From Planctomycetota bacterium (lineage in GTDB: Bacteria; Planctomycetota; UBA1135; GCA-002686595): 64,000 bases of DNA. The DNA is taken from the NCBI GenBank assembly GCA_016714045.1, contig JADJNY010000001.1, positions 806,001-870,000 on the forward strand, written 5' to 3'. The notes beneath the pieces are model-generated. The model saw only the letters and a program-made list of their open reading frames with translations. It did no database searches and had not been told where the DNA came from. The position numbers and the translations under genes are program-made. The stretch's first letter is position 1, and the number at the start of each line of letters is the position of its first letter. Shown piece by piece: positions 35,612-44,784 of this stretch.

Positions 35612-36679
35612 TCAGCTCTGGCCGGCGGATTGCTCGCCGTCCTGATCCTCGTGCGTGGCGCCGCCGTCGCTCGCGTCGCCACCTTCCGCATCAGGATTCG
35701 CCGGCGCCGCGCCGCCCGAGGCCTCGGCCTCGAACTCGGCGCGGGTCTTGATCTCGATCTCCCAGCCGCACAGCTTGCTGGCGAGCCGGACGTTCTGGCC
35801 CTTCTTGCCGATCGCGAGGGACTGTTGGTCCTCGTCGACGAGCACGACGGCCGAGTGGGTGTCGACGTCGGGGTAGATGTTGTCGATGTGGATCGTGGCC
35901 GGCTTCAGGCCGTTCATGATCAACGTCTCGAGCGAGTCCGACCACTTGATGATGTCGATGCGCTCGCCGCGGAGCTCGTCGATCACGGCCTTGATGCGCG
36001 AGCCGCGCACGCCGACGCACGCGCCGATCGCGTCGATCTTCGGATCGGCCGAGACCACCGCCATTTTCGTGCGGTAGCCGGGCTCGCGCACGACGCGCTT
36101 GATCTCGATGATCGCGTCCGCGATCTCGGGCACTTCGAGCTCGAACAGCCGGCGCACGAGGTCGGGGTGCGTGCGGCTGACGAGGATGCGGACGCGCGAG
36201 CCGTCCTTGCGCACCTCGACGATGATCGCGCGGATGCGATCGCCGGGGTTGAAGGTCTCGCCGCGCACGCGGTCGTCCTTGCCGAGGAACGCCTCGACCT
36301 TGCCGAGGTTGACGACCATGTAGTCGCCCTCGAAGCGTTGGACGACGCCGTTGACGAGCTGGCCGACGCGGGCCTCGTACTCTTCGAACAGGACGTCGCG
36401 TTCGGCTTCGCGCAGGCGTTGCTGCAGGCCCTGCTTCACCGCTTGCGCGGTGATGCGGCCGAGCTCCTGCATGTCGAACTCGTACTCCTCTTCCTCGTCT
36501 TCCATCGAGACCGAGCCGGTCTTGCGGTCGATCTTGACCACGAGGTCCTCGCCCGCGCCGAGGCGCTTGCGCACGGCCGCTGCCAAGGACTCCTCGAGCC
36601 CGCGGAAGATGACTTCCTTCGGGATGTCCTTCTCGCGGTGGATGACGTCGATCATCCGCAGCATGTCATCGGGGTTCAT
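35612..36679 (-). CDS. nusA: Transcription termination/antitermination factor NusA (short form)
   Basis: This 355-residue protein contains the NusA N-terminal domain (MIDVIHREKDIPKEVIFRGL), the S1 domain (GQLVNGVVQRFEGDYMVVNL) and the two KH domains (GVRGSRIKAVIDELRGERID, LAIGKKGQNVRLASKLCGWE). It binds RNA polymerase and nascent RNA to control pausing and termination. The C-terminal helix-hairpin-helix repeats of E. coli NusA are absent; instead there is a short Gly/Asp/Glu-rich tail. The start at ATG 36679 matches the family. It is the first gene of the cluster, and the AT-rich stretch at 36,751-36,772 upstream is a candidate promoter region. Confidence 0.95.
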   Translation of the reverse strand: MNPDDMLRMIDVIHREKDIPKEVIFRGLEESLAAAVRKRLGAGEDLVVKIDRKTGSVSMEDEEEEYEFDMQELGRITAQAVKQGLQQRLREAERDVLFEEYEARVGQLVNGVVQRFEGDYMVVNLGKVEAFLGKDDRVRGETFNPGDRIRAIIVEVRKDGSRVRILVSRTHPDLVRRLFELEVPEIADAIIEIKRVVREPGYRTKMAVVSADPKIDAIGACVGVRGSRIKAVIDELRGERIDIIKWSDSLETLIMNGLKPATIHIDNIYPDVDTHSAVVLVDEDQQSLAIGKKGQNVRLASKLCGWEIEIKTRAEFEAEASGGAAPANPDAEGGDASDGGATHEDQDGEQSAGQS

Positions 36680-36965
36680 GAGGGCGTGGGAGGGGTTCCC
36701 GTCGCGACTTCGGCGCTCGCGGCGCCTCGGGGCTTCGGGTGGAGAGGGAAGAATGTTAAATGAAGACGGAAGCGGATGACCCCGCTTCCACCGGGCTTCG
36801 ACGCAGGGCTCGGTCCTCTCCGCGCGGGAGAGGGGGCGAGCAGTCTGCTCGATCGGCCTGGAGGAGTCAACCTCGCGCCGGTCGCGGTCGCGCGATCCCG
36901 CCCACCCGTGCGACTGTGTCCGCGTGTCCCACGCGCGCCCCGGGCCTCGAATCCGACCTCCACGC

Positions 36966-39578
36966 ATGCCCGTCCCCTCCTTCGAACGCTCCGGTGCGGT
37001 CCCGCCCGCCCTCGCCGTGCTCCTGACGGCCGGGCTCCTCGTGCCCGGGCGCGCCGCGGGAGCGGTCCCGGTCGATCCGCGGACGACGGGGGGGCCGCCC
37101 GCGGTCGGCGCGCGCGCCGAGCTCTCGCCGGCGCTCGGCGCGCCCGTCGAGCTCTCACCCGCGGAACAGGGCGGGGCGGCGATCGGCCCGGAGCTCGAGG
37201 ACCTCGACCTCCTCGCCGCGACCGCACGGATCGAAGGCCTGCGCGCCCTCGCCGCCCGCGGCCCGGCCGCGGCGCGCGCAGCCTTGGCGGGCTTCGCGGC
37301 GGCCCCGAGCCGCGCACGGCGCGCCCGCGCCTGGCTCGTGTTCGAGGCCGGGGGGGCGGAGGAACTCCCCGCCGCGCTCGCGCTCCTGGCCGACCCGGAC
37401 GCGGAGGTGCGCGTCGAGCTCGTGCGCTTCCTCGGACGCGCGGACCTCGGCGCGGCGCTCCTCGGCGAACGCGGCGCGGCGCTGGCGCGGCTCGCGCGCG
37501 AGGACGCCGACCCAGGCGTGCGCGCGCGCGCCGTGCGCGCGGCCTGCGAGCTCGATCGGCCCGAGACGCTCGCGGCGCTCGAAGCCGCGTTCGACGGTCT
37601 CGCCCTGGCCGAACGGGTCCAGGCGGCGCGCGAGCTCGGGAGCCGCGCACGCGTGCGCGAGCGGATCCTCGCGCGCTTCGCCGCGGGTTTCCTCGACCCG
37701 GCGGGGCCGTTCGAGGTCGAGGTCGCGGCGGCGCTGCTCGCCCCGCTCGCTCGCGCGCTGGTCGACACGCCCGCGCTCGCGGCCGACGCGCGCCTCCGCG
37801 GCGTCCTGCGCACGGCGGCGCTCCATCCGGACGGACGGCTGCGCCGCGCCGCGCGCGAGGCGCTCGACGCGCTCTTCGCTCGCCTCGAGCTCTTCGGCGA
37901 GCCCGAGCGCGCGGAGCGCGTCCTCGGCGCGCTCGCGGAGGACGGCTTCGAGCCGCGCGAGCTCGCGTTCGCGCGCGCGCGCTTCCTCCTGCGTCACGCG
38001 GCCGAGTTCGACGGCGCGCGCTCGCTCGCCCGCTCGCTCGCGCGCGACGGCACCGGGGACGACGTCGACGCGCGGCTCGCTCGCTCGCGCGCGCTCGTCC
38101 TGGAAGCACAGGCCGCGTTCGCCGCGGCCGACGACGAAGGAGCGCGGAGCGCGTTCGCGGCGGCGAAGCGCGCGGTCGAGAGCGTGCTCGAGGAGCGGCG
38201 CGACCTCGGCCCGCCGCGCACCGGACGCGAGCACGTCGCGGCGCTCGAGCTCGCGGGGCTCGTCGCCGTCGGCGAGCTCGCGCTCCTGCTCGCCCCCGAG
38301 GCGCAGGTCGACGGCAGCCTCGCGCCACGCGCGGACCGAGCGCCGGAGATCGCCGCCGCGGCGCGCGAGCTGCACGTTACGGCGCTCGAGCTCCTGCGCG
38401 CGGGTTGGCGCGCGGACGCGGACGCCGCGACCGGGTTCGACGCGCTGCTCGGCGCGGACCTGTCGCCTTTCGCGCTCGTGCTCGAGAACCCGCGCGCGCC
38501 CGCGTGGCCCGCGCGCCGCGCGCTCGCACTGCGCGAACGCGTGTCGATCGCGCTCGGCGCCGTCGCGCCGGCCGAGTTCCCGGGCTTCGCGCCGCAAGAC
38601 GGCGGCGCGGACCCGCTCGCGGATCCCGCGCGGCTCGCGCTGTTGAAGGACGCGCAGCTCGCGCGGCTCGACCTTCTCCAGCGCGAGTTCAACGAGCTCT
38701 CCGGCCGTCTGCTGCGCGCCGCGCTCGAGGACCCGTGCGGCGCCGAGCCCGCGCTCGCCGAGCGCGCGGCGCTGCTCTACTTCGAGCGGCAGGACGCGAT
38801 CGATTCGCTGCGCGACGCGGAGACGCCCGCGGGCGCCGCCGGGGAAGGACGCGCGGCGCTGCTCCGAGCTGCGCGTCGTGTCGACGAGCGCGCTCGACCT
38901 CGCGCGCGCGTGGCGCGACGAAGGCCGGCCCGAGAAGGCCCGTGCGCTGCTCGAGGCGATGCGCAGGGATCTCGACCGTTCGGGCGCGGGCGCGCGCTAC
39001 GTGTGGGGCTCGAGCTCGCGGCGGAGATCGAGATGGCGCTCGGCACGACGTGGGGCGACGGCGGCGACCCGGCGCGCGCGGAGGCGGAGCTCCTGCGCGC
39101 GGTCGAGCGGCTCGAGCAGCTCGAAGAGCTCGTGAAGGAGAAGAAGCTCGGGCCGGGGCTCGTGCGCCGGCTCGTCAACGTGCGGAGCTCGGCGCTCGTC
39201 TCGCTCGCCGTGAACGCGAACGTGAAGCAGAAGGACCCGGCGAAGGCGCTCCGCTACTTCGAGCGCGCGTGGGCGCTGAGGCAGGACGAGTTCATGCGCG
39301 TCCTGCGCGCCTGCTACTCCGCGCGCGCGGGCCGCGCGGACGAAGCGCGTGCGATCCTGCGCGAGGTGACGCCGTCGCCGCTCGCGCACTACAACATGGC
39401 GTGCACGTACGCGTTGTGCGGCGACACCGAGCTCGCGCTCGACTTCCTTCGCCGCGAGTTCGAGGAGAACCAGCTGTCGCCCGGCGCCGCGGCGAAGCAG
39501 CGGGCGTGGGCCAAGACGGACCCGGACCTCGCGTCGCTGCGCGGCGACGCGCGGTTCGAAGCCATCGTGGGGAAGTAG
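36966..39578 (+). CDS. Exported HEAT/TPR-repeat protein with two compensating frameshifts
   Basis: This is a protein of about 870 residues with a signal peptide (PALAVLLTAGLLVPGRAAGA) after ATG 36966. The first half carries HEAT-like helices (LLADPDAEVRVELVRFLGRA, EDADPGVRARAVRAACEL). The C-terminus has TPR features, ending with TPSPLAHYNMACTYALCGDT and DPDLASLRGDARFEAIVG. Between about 38,865 and 39,005 the protein makes sense only in another frame (STSALDLARAWRDEGRPEKA), after which the original frame resumes; one extra base and one missing base would explain this, and the total length is a multiple of three. No enzymatic motif is seen. Such solenoid proteins usually act as scaffolds in the envelope. 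It is divergent from nusA. Confidence 0.7.
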   Translation: MPVPSFERSGAVPPALAVLLTAGLLVPGRAAGAVPVDPRTTGGPPAVGARAELSPALGAPVELSPAEQGGAAIGPELEDLDLLAATARIEGLRALAARGPAAARAALAGFAAAPSRARRARAWLVFEAGGAEELPAALALLADPDAEVRVELVRFLGRADLGAALLGERGAALARLAREDADPGVRARAVRAACELDRPETLAALEAAFDGLALAERVQAARELGSRARVRERILARFAAGFLDPAGPFEVEVAAALLAPLARALVDTPALAADARLRGVLRTAALHPDGRLRRAAREALDALFARLELFGEPERAERVLGALAEDGFEPRELAFARARFLLRHAAEFDGARSLARSLARDGTGDDVDARLARSRALVLEAQAAFAAADDEGARSAFAAAKRAVESVLEERRDLGPPRTGREHVAALELAGLVAVGELALLLAPEAQVDGSLAPRADRAPEIAAAARELHVTALELLRAGWRADADAATGFDALLGADLSPFALVLENPRAPAWPARRALALRERVSIALGAVAPAEFPGFAPQDGGADPLADPARLALLKDAQLARLDLLQREFNELSGRLLRAALEDPCGAEPALAERAALLYFERQDAIDSLRDAETPAGAAGEGRAALLRAARRVDERARPRARVARRRPAREGPCAARGDAQGSRPFGRGRALRVGLELAAEIEMALGTTWGDGGDPARAEAELLRAVERLEQLEELVKEKKLGPGLVRRLVNVRSSALVSLAVNANVKQKDPAKALRYFERAWALRQDEFMRVLRACYSARAGRADEARAILREVTPSPLAHYNMACTYALCGDTELALDFLRREFEENQLSPGAAAKQRAWAKTDPDLASLRGDARFEAIVGK

Positions 39579-39859
39579 CGCGAACTCGCGGGAACGTCCG
39601 CGTGGGCGCGTGCATGCGGGCGGAGGAGCCCTGCGTCGCGCTCATGGTGGACGGCCTGGTTACGCCTTGCGTTCACGATCGACGCGGGCACGCGCGGGGT
39701 CGGGTTCATCGCGGAAGAGCCGGCCGAACCTCCCGTCGACGACCCGAGCACCGATGCGAGCGGCTGCGCCCCGTGGACTCGCGCTGTGCTCCTGCGCGAA
39801 ATCTCCGAGAAAACCGGTGCCCAAGCTGGGGTGCGAGCGTCGTGCGGTGGAGGTCGCCC

Positions 39860-40647
39860 ATGCTTCGCCAGGCTTCGGTCTCGGGTCGTGCGCGAACGCG
39901 TCGAGGGAGCTCTGCGCCCGAACTGCCGTTCGTGGGGCACGGTGGCGCGCGGCACGGCGCGGGCCGGAAGCCGGCCGGCTCGCGCGGGCGTGTGCCGCAC
40001 ACGGCCCGCCCCTCGGTGACGCGGCACGTGCCGTTGATCGTCACGTCGCGCCTTCTGGCCAAGCTCCCGAGCCTGCGTTGCGCCGCGAACTCGATTGCCG
40101 CCTTCGAGGCGCTCGCACGGAGCTCCGTACGCGCCGGTTTCCGGGTCGCTGCGTTCTCGCTGCAGACGAATCATGTGCACGCGATCGTGGAAGCACACGA
40201 CGCGCGCGCGCTGGCTTCGGGCATGACCGCGCTGCACGTGCGCCTCGCGCGCGCGTGGAATCGAACCTGGCGGCGGCGTGGCCGTGTCTTCGACGATCAC
40301 TACCACGTGCGTGCACTGCCGACTCCCCGCGCCGTGCGCTCGGGCCTCGTCTACACGCTCAACAATGCTCGACACCACGGGATCCACGTCGGAGGAGTCG
40401 ATCCCCATTCCTCGGCCGCTTGGTTCCGGGAGTCCCCGGTCAACCGGTGCCGAGCGGTGTCCCCTCGCCCGTCGCCGCCCCCGAGAGCTGGTTGCTGCGG
40501 GTCGGCTGGCGTTCGCACGGAGAGTACGACCCCATGGAGATCCCGGGTCGTCGCGCACGATCGAAATCGCCCGCCCAGGGCGCGCAGTTCCCACGCAGGG
40601 CTCGATCCGGACATGGGGCGTCGGCTCCGAGTGCACGACGCGCGTGA
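39860..40647 (+). pseudogene. REP-associated tyrosine transposase (RAYT, Y1 family), frameshifted
   Basis: From ATG 39860 the frame gives ELPFVGHGGARHGAGRKPAG and PSVTRHVPLIVTSRLLAKLP, the usual N-terminus of Y1 transposases of the RAYT group. The HUH metal motif is FSLQTNHVHAIVEAHDARAL. RVFDDHYHVRALPTPRAVRS follows, and the nucleophile Tyr is in GLVYTLNNARHHG. Near 40,425 the frame must shift to read PESWLLRVGWRSHGEYDP, the conserved C-terminal end, finishing at the stop at 40,645-40,647. The span is one base short of a multiple of three. RAYTs act on palindromic REP elements; a hairpin repeat array starts 40 bp downstream. The 281 bp between the previous gene and this ATG hold no other recognisable gene. 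Confidence 0.8.
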
Positions 40648-40687
40648 CCCCGTGACCGTGTGCGGGTGGACGATGGCTTCTCAAGGA

Positions 40688-41420
40688 GGGTCCCGAATCC
40701 GGTTCGGGAGCGGAACGGACGCGGACGGCGCGTGCTCCTGCGCGAGGTCGTGCGAGAGCCAACGTGCCGAAGTGCCAACGTGCCGAAGTGCCGAGCACGT
40801 GGGTGCGAGCTTGGTGCGCGAGCCGTCTAGGCCTCGCCGCGAAGGTTCCCAAATCAAGTTCGGGAGCGAAGGGAACGCAGACGGCGCGCGATTCTGCGCG
40901 AGGTCGTTCGATCGTCGCGGAATCGAGCGCGCCGCTGCGAGCTTCGGTGCGCGAGCCGTCGAGGCCTCGCCGCGAAGGTTCCCGAATCAAGTTCGGCAGC
41001 GGAGCGAACGCGGACGGCGCTCGGTCCTGCGCGAGGCCGTTCGATCGTCGCGGGCTCGAGCGCGCTTCTGCGAGCTCCGGTGCGCGAGCCGTCGAGGTCT
41101 CGCCGCGAAGGTTCCCGAGTCAAGTTCGGGAGCGGAGCGAACGCGGAGGGCGCTCGATCTTGCGCGAGGCCGTTCGATCGTCGCGGGCTCGAGCGCGCCG
41201 CTGCGAGCTTCGGTGCGCGAGCCGTCGAGGCCTCGCCGCGAAGGTTCCCGAATCAAGTTCGGGAGCGGAGTGAACGCGGAGGGCGCGCGATCTTGTGCGA
41301 GGCCGTTCGATCGTCGCGGGATCTAGCGCGCCTCCGCGAGCTTCGGTGCGCGAGCCGTTGAGGGCTCACCGCTGAGGTTCCCGAATCCAGTTCGAGAGCG
41401 GCGCTCGAACTCGGCCGCGG
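40688..41420 (+). repeat. Tandem array of 133-bp units, each with a REP-like hairpin
   Basis: The motif GGTTCCCGAATCAAGTTCGG or a close variant begins at 40844, 40977, 41110, 41243 and 41376, a spacing of exactly 133 bp each time. A diverged first copy begins at about 40688 and is 156 bp long because of a short internal duplication (aacgtgccgaagtgcc). Each copy contains the palindrome TCCCGAA-TCAAG-TTCGGGA (with small changes), then about 110 bp including GTTCGATCGTCGCGG and GTGCGCGAGCCGTCGAGG. As 133 is not a multiple of three, successive copies are read in different frames, so the array is not coding. It directly follows the RAYT. Confidence 0.9.
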
Positions 41421-41545
41421 AATGGCCACGCAAGGGTCCAGGCTCCCTTCGGCTCGATCCGGGGCGCGGGTCCGCTGCTGGGGCACAATCCTCAGGCGGG
41501 CGACGCTGGTCGCGCGGGAGCGGCCCGCGTATCCTCTTCGCCCCC

Positions 41546-42835
41546 ATGTCCCGCATCACGCTCACTGGCAAAGGCCGTCGCTGGCTCGAAAACGGTCATC
41601 CTTGGGCCTTCGCGGACGACCTCGCGACCGTCGAGGCGGAGCCGGGCGACGTCGTGCGCGTCGAGGGGCCGAACGGGCTCGTGCTCGGGCACGCGCTCTT
41701 CAGCCAGGGCTCGAAGATCGCCGTGCGCATGGTGACGCGCTCGAAGGAGGCGCCCGACCGCGCGTTCTGGCAGCGGCGCATCGAGCGCGCGGTCGCCGCG
41801 CGCGCCGCGATGGGGTTCCTCGATCCGATGGACGCGTGCCGCCTCGTCGCGGGCGACTCGGAGGGCGTCCCCGGGCTCGTCGTCGACCGCTACGCCGACG
41901 TCCTCGTGTGTCAGTCGGGCACGCAGGGCGCGGATCGGCTGCGCGACCTCGTGCTCGAGCTCGTCGAGCGCGCGCTGCCGTGGAAGGTGCGCGCGATCGT
42001 CGACCGCTCGGACGCGAGCGTGCGGCGCTTCGAGAACCTCGAGAAGAAGGTCGAGGTCGTGCGCGGGACCGTGCCGGCGGAACTCGTCGTGCGCGAGCGC
42101 ATCGACGCGCGCGCTCGTTCGAGCTCGTCCTCGCACGGATCGGAGCTCCTCTACGAGGTCGACGTCCTCGCCGGCCACAAGACCGGCCACTACCTCGACC
42201 AGCGCGCGAACCGCACGAAGGCCGCGGCGTTCGCGAAGGACGCGCGCGTGCTCGACGCGTTCTGTTACGACGGCCTGTTCGGCGTGCGCGCGGCGCTCGC
42301 CGGCGCGAAGGAGGTCGTCTGCCTCGACCAGTCGCAGCCCGCCCTCGAGCGCGCGCAGCGCAACGCCGAGCGCAACGGCGTCGCCGACCGCGTGCGGACC
42401 GAGCGCGCCGACTGCATGGACGCGCTACGCATGCGCGCGCAGGCGGGGGAGCGCTTCGACCTCGTCGTCGTCGATCCGCCCGCGTTCGCGAAGAACAAGC
42501 GCGAGCTCGACGGCGCCGCGCGCGGCTACACGGAGCTCAACCGGCGCGCGATGGAGCTCGTGCGCGAGGGCGGACGCCTCGTGACGGCGTCGTGCTCGTA
42601 CAACGTGCGCCCCGAGCTGTTCGTCGACTTCCTGCGCGCGTCCGCGACGCGCGCCCTGCGCTTCGCGTGGCTCGAGGAGCTCGCGGGCGCTTCGCCCGAC
42701 CACCCGCAGCTCCTCACGCTGCCCGAGAGCGCGTACCTGAAGTGCGCCTTCCTGCGCGTGGGCGAACCGGATAGCATCCAGCCCCCGGAGACGGCGCACG
42801 ATGGTGAAGGTCCTGGTCAACGGCGAGACGCGTGA
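41546..42835 (+). CDS. Class I SAM-dependent 23S rRNA methyltransferase (RlmI-like, PUA + Rossmann)
   Basis: This 429-residue protein has an N-terminal PUA domain (GRRWLENGHPWAFADDLATV), an EEHEE-like middle region (GLVVDRYADVLVCQSGTQGA) and a C-terminal methyltransferase with HKTGHYLDQRANR, VLDAFCYDGLFGVRAALAGA as SAM-binding loop and VVVDPPAFAKNK as the catalytic NPPY-like motif. This order is that of RlmI/YccW enzymes, which methylate C5 of a cytosine in 23S rRNA. The end overlaps thiS by 35 bp in another frame, and four further genes follow closely, so this may be the head of a six-gene run. Confidence 0.9.
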   Translation: MSRITLTGKGRRWLENGHPWAFADDLATVEAEPGDVVRVEGPNGLVLGHALFSQGSKIAVRMVTRSKEAPDRAFWQRRIERAVAARAAMGFLDPMDACRLVAGDSEGVPGLVVDRYADVLVCQSGTQGADRLRDLVLELVERALPWKVRAIVDRSDASVRRFENLEKKVEVVRGTVPAELVVRERIDARARSSSSSHGSELLYEVDVLAGHKTGHYLDQRANRTKAAAFAKDARVLDAFCYDGLFGVRAALAGAKEVVCLDQSQPALERAQRNAERNGVADRVRTERADCMDALRMRAQAGERFDLVVVDPPAFAKNKRELDGAARGYTELNRRAMELVREGGRLVTASCSYNVRPELFVDFLRASATRALRFAWLEELAGASPDHPQLLTLPESAYLKCAFLRVGEPDSIQPPETAHDGEGPGQRRDA

Positions 42836-43004
42836 GCTCGCGCCCGGCACGAGCGTCGCGCGCCTGATCGAAGAGCTCGGCCTGCGCCCCGAGATCGTCG
42901 CGGTCGAGGTGAACCGCGAGCTCGTGACGCGCGCGCGCCGCGCGAGCACCGAGCTCGAGGACGGCGACCGGGTCGAGCTCGTGACGCTCGTCGGCGGCGG
43001 TTGA
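42801..43004 (+). CDS. thiS: Sulfur carrier protein ThiS
   Basis: This 67-residue ubiquitin-like protein begins MVKVLVNGETRELAPGTSVA and ends in the Gly-Gly tail (LVGGG) that is thiocarboxylated and gives sulfur to the thiazole of thiamine. Length and ending are typical. It starts inside the 3' end of the methyltransferase gene and lies 16 bp ahead of thiG, its enzyme partner. No thiF-like adenylyltransferase is in the window, so activation must come from elsewhere. Confidence 0.93.
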   Translation: MVKVLVNGETRELAPGTSVARLIEELGLRPEIVAVEVNRELVTRARRASTELEDGDRVELVTLVGGG

Positions 43005-43020
43005 GCCCGGAGGAACACCC

Positions 43021-43839
43021 GTGAAGAGCCCCGTGAACGATCCCTCTGCCGACACGCCCCTCGTGATCGGCTCCCACTCCTTCACCTCGCGCCTCCTCGT
43101 CGGCACGGGCAAGTACAAGTCGTTCGAGGAGACGCGCGACGCGCTCGCGATCTCCGGCACGCAGTGCGTCACGGTCGCCGTGCGGCGCGTGAACCTCGAT
43201 CGCAAGGCGGGCCCGTCCTTGCTCGACTTCATCGATCGCTCGAAGTACGTCGTGCTCCCGAACACTGCCGGCTGCTTCGACGCCGCGAGCGCCATTCGCA
43301 CCGCGGAGCTCGCGCGCGACGTGCTCGACACGCCGCTCGTGAAGCTCGAGGTGCTCGGCGATCCCAAGACGCTGCTGCCCGACCCCGTCGGCACGCTCGA
43401 GGCGACGAAGGAGCTCGTGCAGCAGGGCTTCGAGGTGCTCGTCTACACCTCCGACGACCCGCGCCTCGGCGTGCGCCTGGCGGAGCTCGGCGCGAAGAGC
43501 GTGATGCCCGCGGGTTCGCCGATCGGTTCGGGGCAGGGCGTGCTGAACCCGAACGCGATCCGCATCCTGATGGAGCTCGTGAACGTGCCCGTGATCGTCG
43601 ACGCGGGCGTCGGCACGGCGTCGGACGTCGCGTTCGCGATGGAGCTCGGCGCCGCGGGCGTGTTGCTGAACACGGGCATCGCGAGCGCGCGCGAACCGCT
43701 CCGCATGGCCGCCGCGATGCGCGACGCGTGCAGCGCGGGCCGCCAGGCGTTCCTCGCGGGCCGCATCCCGCGGAAGCTCTACGCGAACGCGTCCTCGCCC
43801 GTCGACGGCACGATCGAGGGCGCGGCGCCGCGCGCCTGA
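43021..43839 (+). CDS. thiG: Thiazole synthase ThiG
   Basis: This 272-residue TIM-barrel enzyme makes the thiazole phosphate of thiamine from deoxyxylulose-5-phosphate, ThiS thiocarboxylate and dehydroglycine. SRLLVGTGKYKS, LPNTAGCFDAASAIRTAELA, the Schiff-base Lys108 in LVKLEVLGDPKTLLPDP, and PVIVDAGVGTASDVAFAMEL are all conserved. The start is GTG 43021, with GGAGGAA-like sequence upstream. It pairs with thiS just before it. Confidence 0.97.
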   Translation: MKSPVNDPSADTPLVIGSHSFTSRLLVGTGKYKSFEETRDALAISGTQCVTVAVRRVNLDRKAGPSLLDFIDRSKYVVLPNTAGCFDAASAIRTAELARDVLDTPLVKLEVLGDPKTLLPDPVGTLEATKELVQQGFEVLVYTSDDPRLGVRLAELGAKSVMPAGSPIGSGQGVLNPNAIRILMELVNVPVIVDAGVGTASDVAFAMELGAAGVLLNTGIASAREPLRMAAAMRDACSAGRQAFLAGRIPRKLYANASSPVDGTIEGAAPRA

Positions 43840-43848
43840 TCGGACTCC

Positions 43849-44775
43849 ATGCTCGACGACTCCGTCCCCGGCGTCGTGCCGCGCCTCGTCGTCGGGGGCG
43901 TGCTGCTCGCCGGCGGGAGCGCGCTCGTCCCGCTCGCGGCGCACGTCGTGCGGCGGCTCGGCGGTGGTCCGGCTACGCCGAACACGTCGAGCGCGGGGAA
44001 CGCGCCGAGTGCGCCGGGCACGCGGACCTCGACCTCCGCGACGACGGCCTCCAGCGCGGCCCCGTGGTCGCCCGGCGAGCTCGCCGGCGTGCTCGCGTCC
44101 GCCGTGCTCTTCGCGCTGACGGTTTCGGCCGCGATGCACGAGCTCGGCGACGTCCCGCTCCTCGTCCAGCTCGCGGGCTCGATCGCGACGCTCGCGGGCG
44201 CGCTGCTCGTCGCCGCCGCGCTCGCGCGCCGCTCGGGCGCGTCGATCCTCGACGCGTTCGCCGCGCGGATCGACCACGCGCCGCGCGCGGCCGCCGCGGG
44301 CGTCGCGGGGTACGTGCTGCTCGTGCCCGGCCTGCTCGGCGTGGCGCTCGCGTGGCCCGCGATGCTCGAGGCGTTCGGCCTCGGACGGCCGGAGCAGCCG
44401 GTGGTCGTCGCGATGCGCGCGCTGCCGGCGGCGGAGCGCCCCGTCGCGCTGCTGCTCGGCGTCGTCGTCGGGCCCCTGTGCGAGGAGCTCTTCTTCCGCG
44501 GGTTTCTCCAGCGCTCGCTCGCGCGCCACCTGCCGGCGTGGCTCGCGATCGCGGTCGCGTCGCTCGCGTTCGCGGGACTGCACGGGATCGCCGCGTTCCT
44601 GCCCGTGTTCGCGCTCTCCCTGATTCTCGGTAGCGTCTTGCACGCGACGCAGCGGATCGCCGCATCGTGGGCCGTGCACGCGCTCTTCAACGCGCAGACG
44701 TTCCTCTTCCTGTGGGGCTTGCCCGAGGTCGGGCGCGTGCTCGAAGGCTCGCCGCCGGGACTCTGGAACGGATAG
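43849..44775 (+). CDS. CPBP (Abi/CAAX-type) intramembrane metalloprotease
   Basis: This 308-residue protein has about seven to eight hydrophobic segments. Near residue 210 the family motif CEELFFRGFLQ (EExxxR) appears, followed by FAGLHGIAAFLPVF (FxxxH) and VHALFNAQTF (HxxxN), the three active-site elements of the CPBP/Rce1-like membrane proteases. Substrates of the bacterial enzymes are mostly unknown; some serve bacteriocin immunity or sigma-factor control. It lies 9 bp after thiG and 9 bp before the carbonic anhydrase gene, so it is in the same transcription unit. Confidence 0.88.
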   Translation: MLDDSVPGVVPRLVVGGVLLAGGSALVPLAAHVVRRLGGGPATPNTSSAGNAPSAPGTRTSTSATTASSAAPWSPGELAGVLASAVLFALTVSAAMHELGDVPLLVQLAGSIATLAGALLVAAALARRSGASILDAFAARIDHAPRAAAAGVAGYVLLVPGLLGVALAWPAMLEAFGLGRPEQPVVVAMRALPAAERPVALLLGVVVGPLCEELFFRGFLQRSLARHLPAWLAIAVASLAFAGLHGIAAFLPVFALSLILGSVLHATQRIAASWAVHALFNAQTFLFLWGLPEVGRVLEGSPPGLWNG

Positions 44776-44784
44776 GATCCCGCC

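Noticed and set aside
36776..41326. A plus-strand open frame of about 1,516 codons across the HEAT/TPR gene, the RAYT and the repeat array
   Set aside because: Most of it is an out-of-frame reading of the HEAT/TPR gene. Only the RAYT part matches a family, and the end runs through 133-bp units that change frame at every copy.
40688..41420. The tandem repeats as a CRISPR array
   Set aside because: Units are 133 bp and nearly identical throughout, with no unique spacers and no cas genes nearby.
42801..43839. A TPP riboswitch in front of thiS/thiG
   Set aside because: thiS begins inside the preceding gene and only 16 bp separate thiS and thiG, leaving no room for a riboswitch. No THI-box sequence is seen before 41546.
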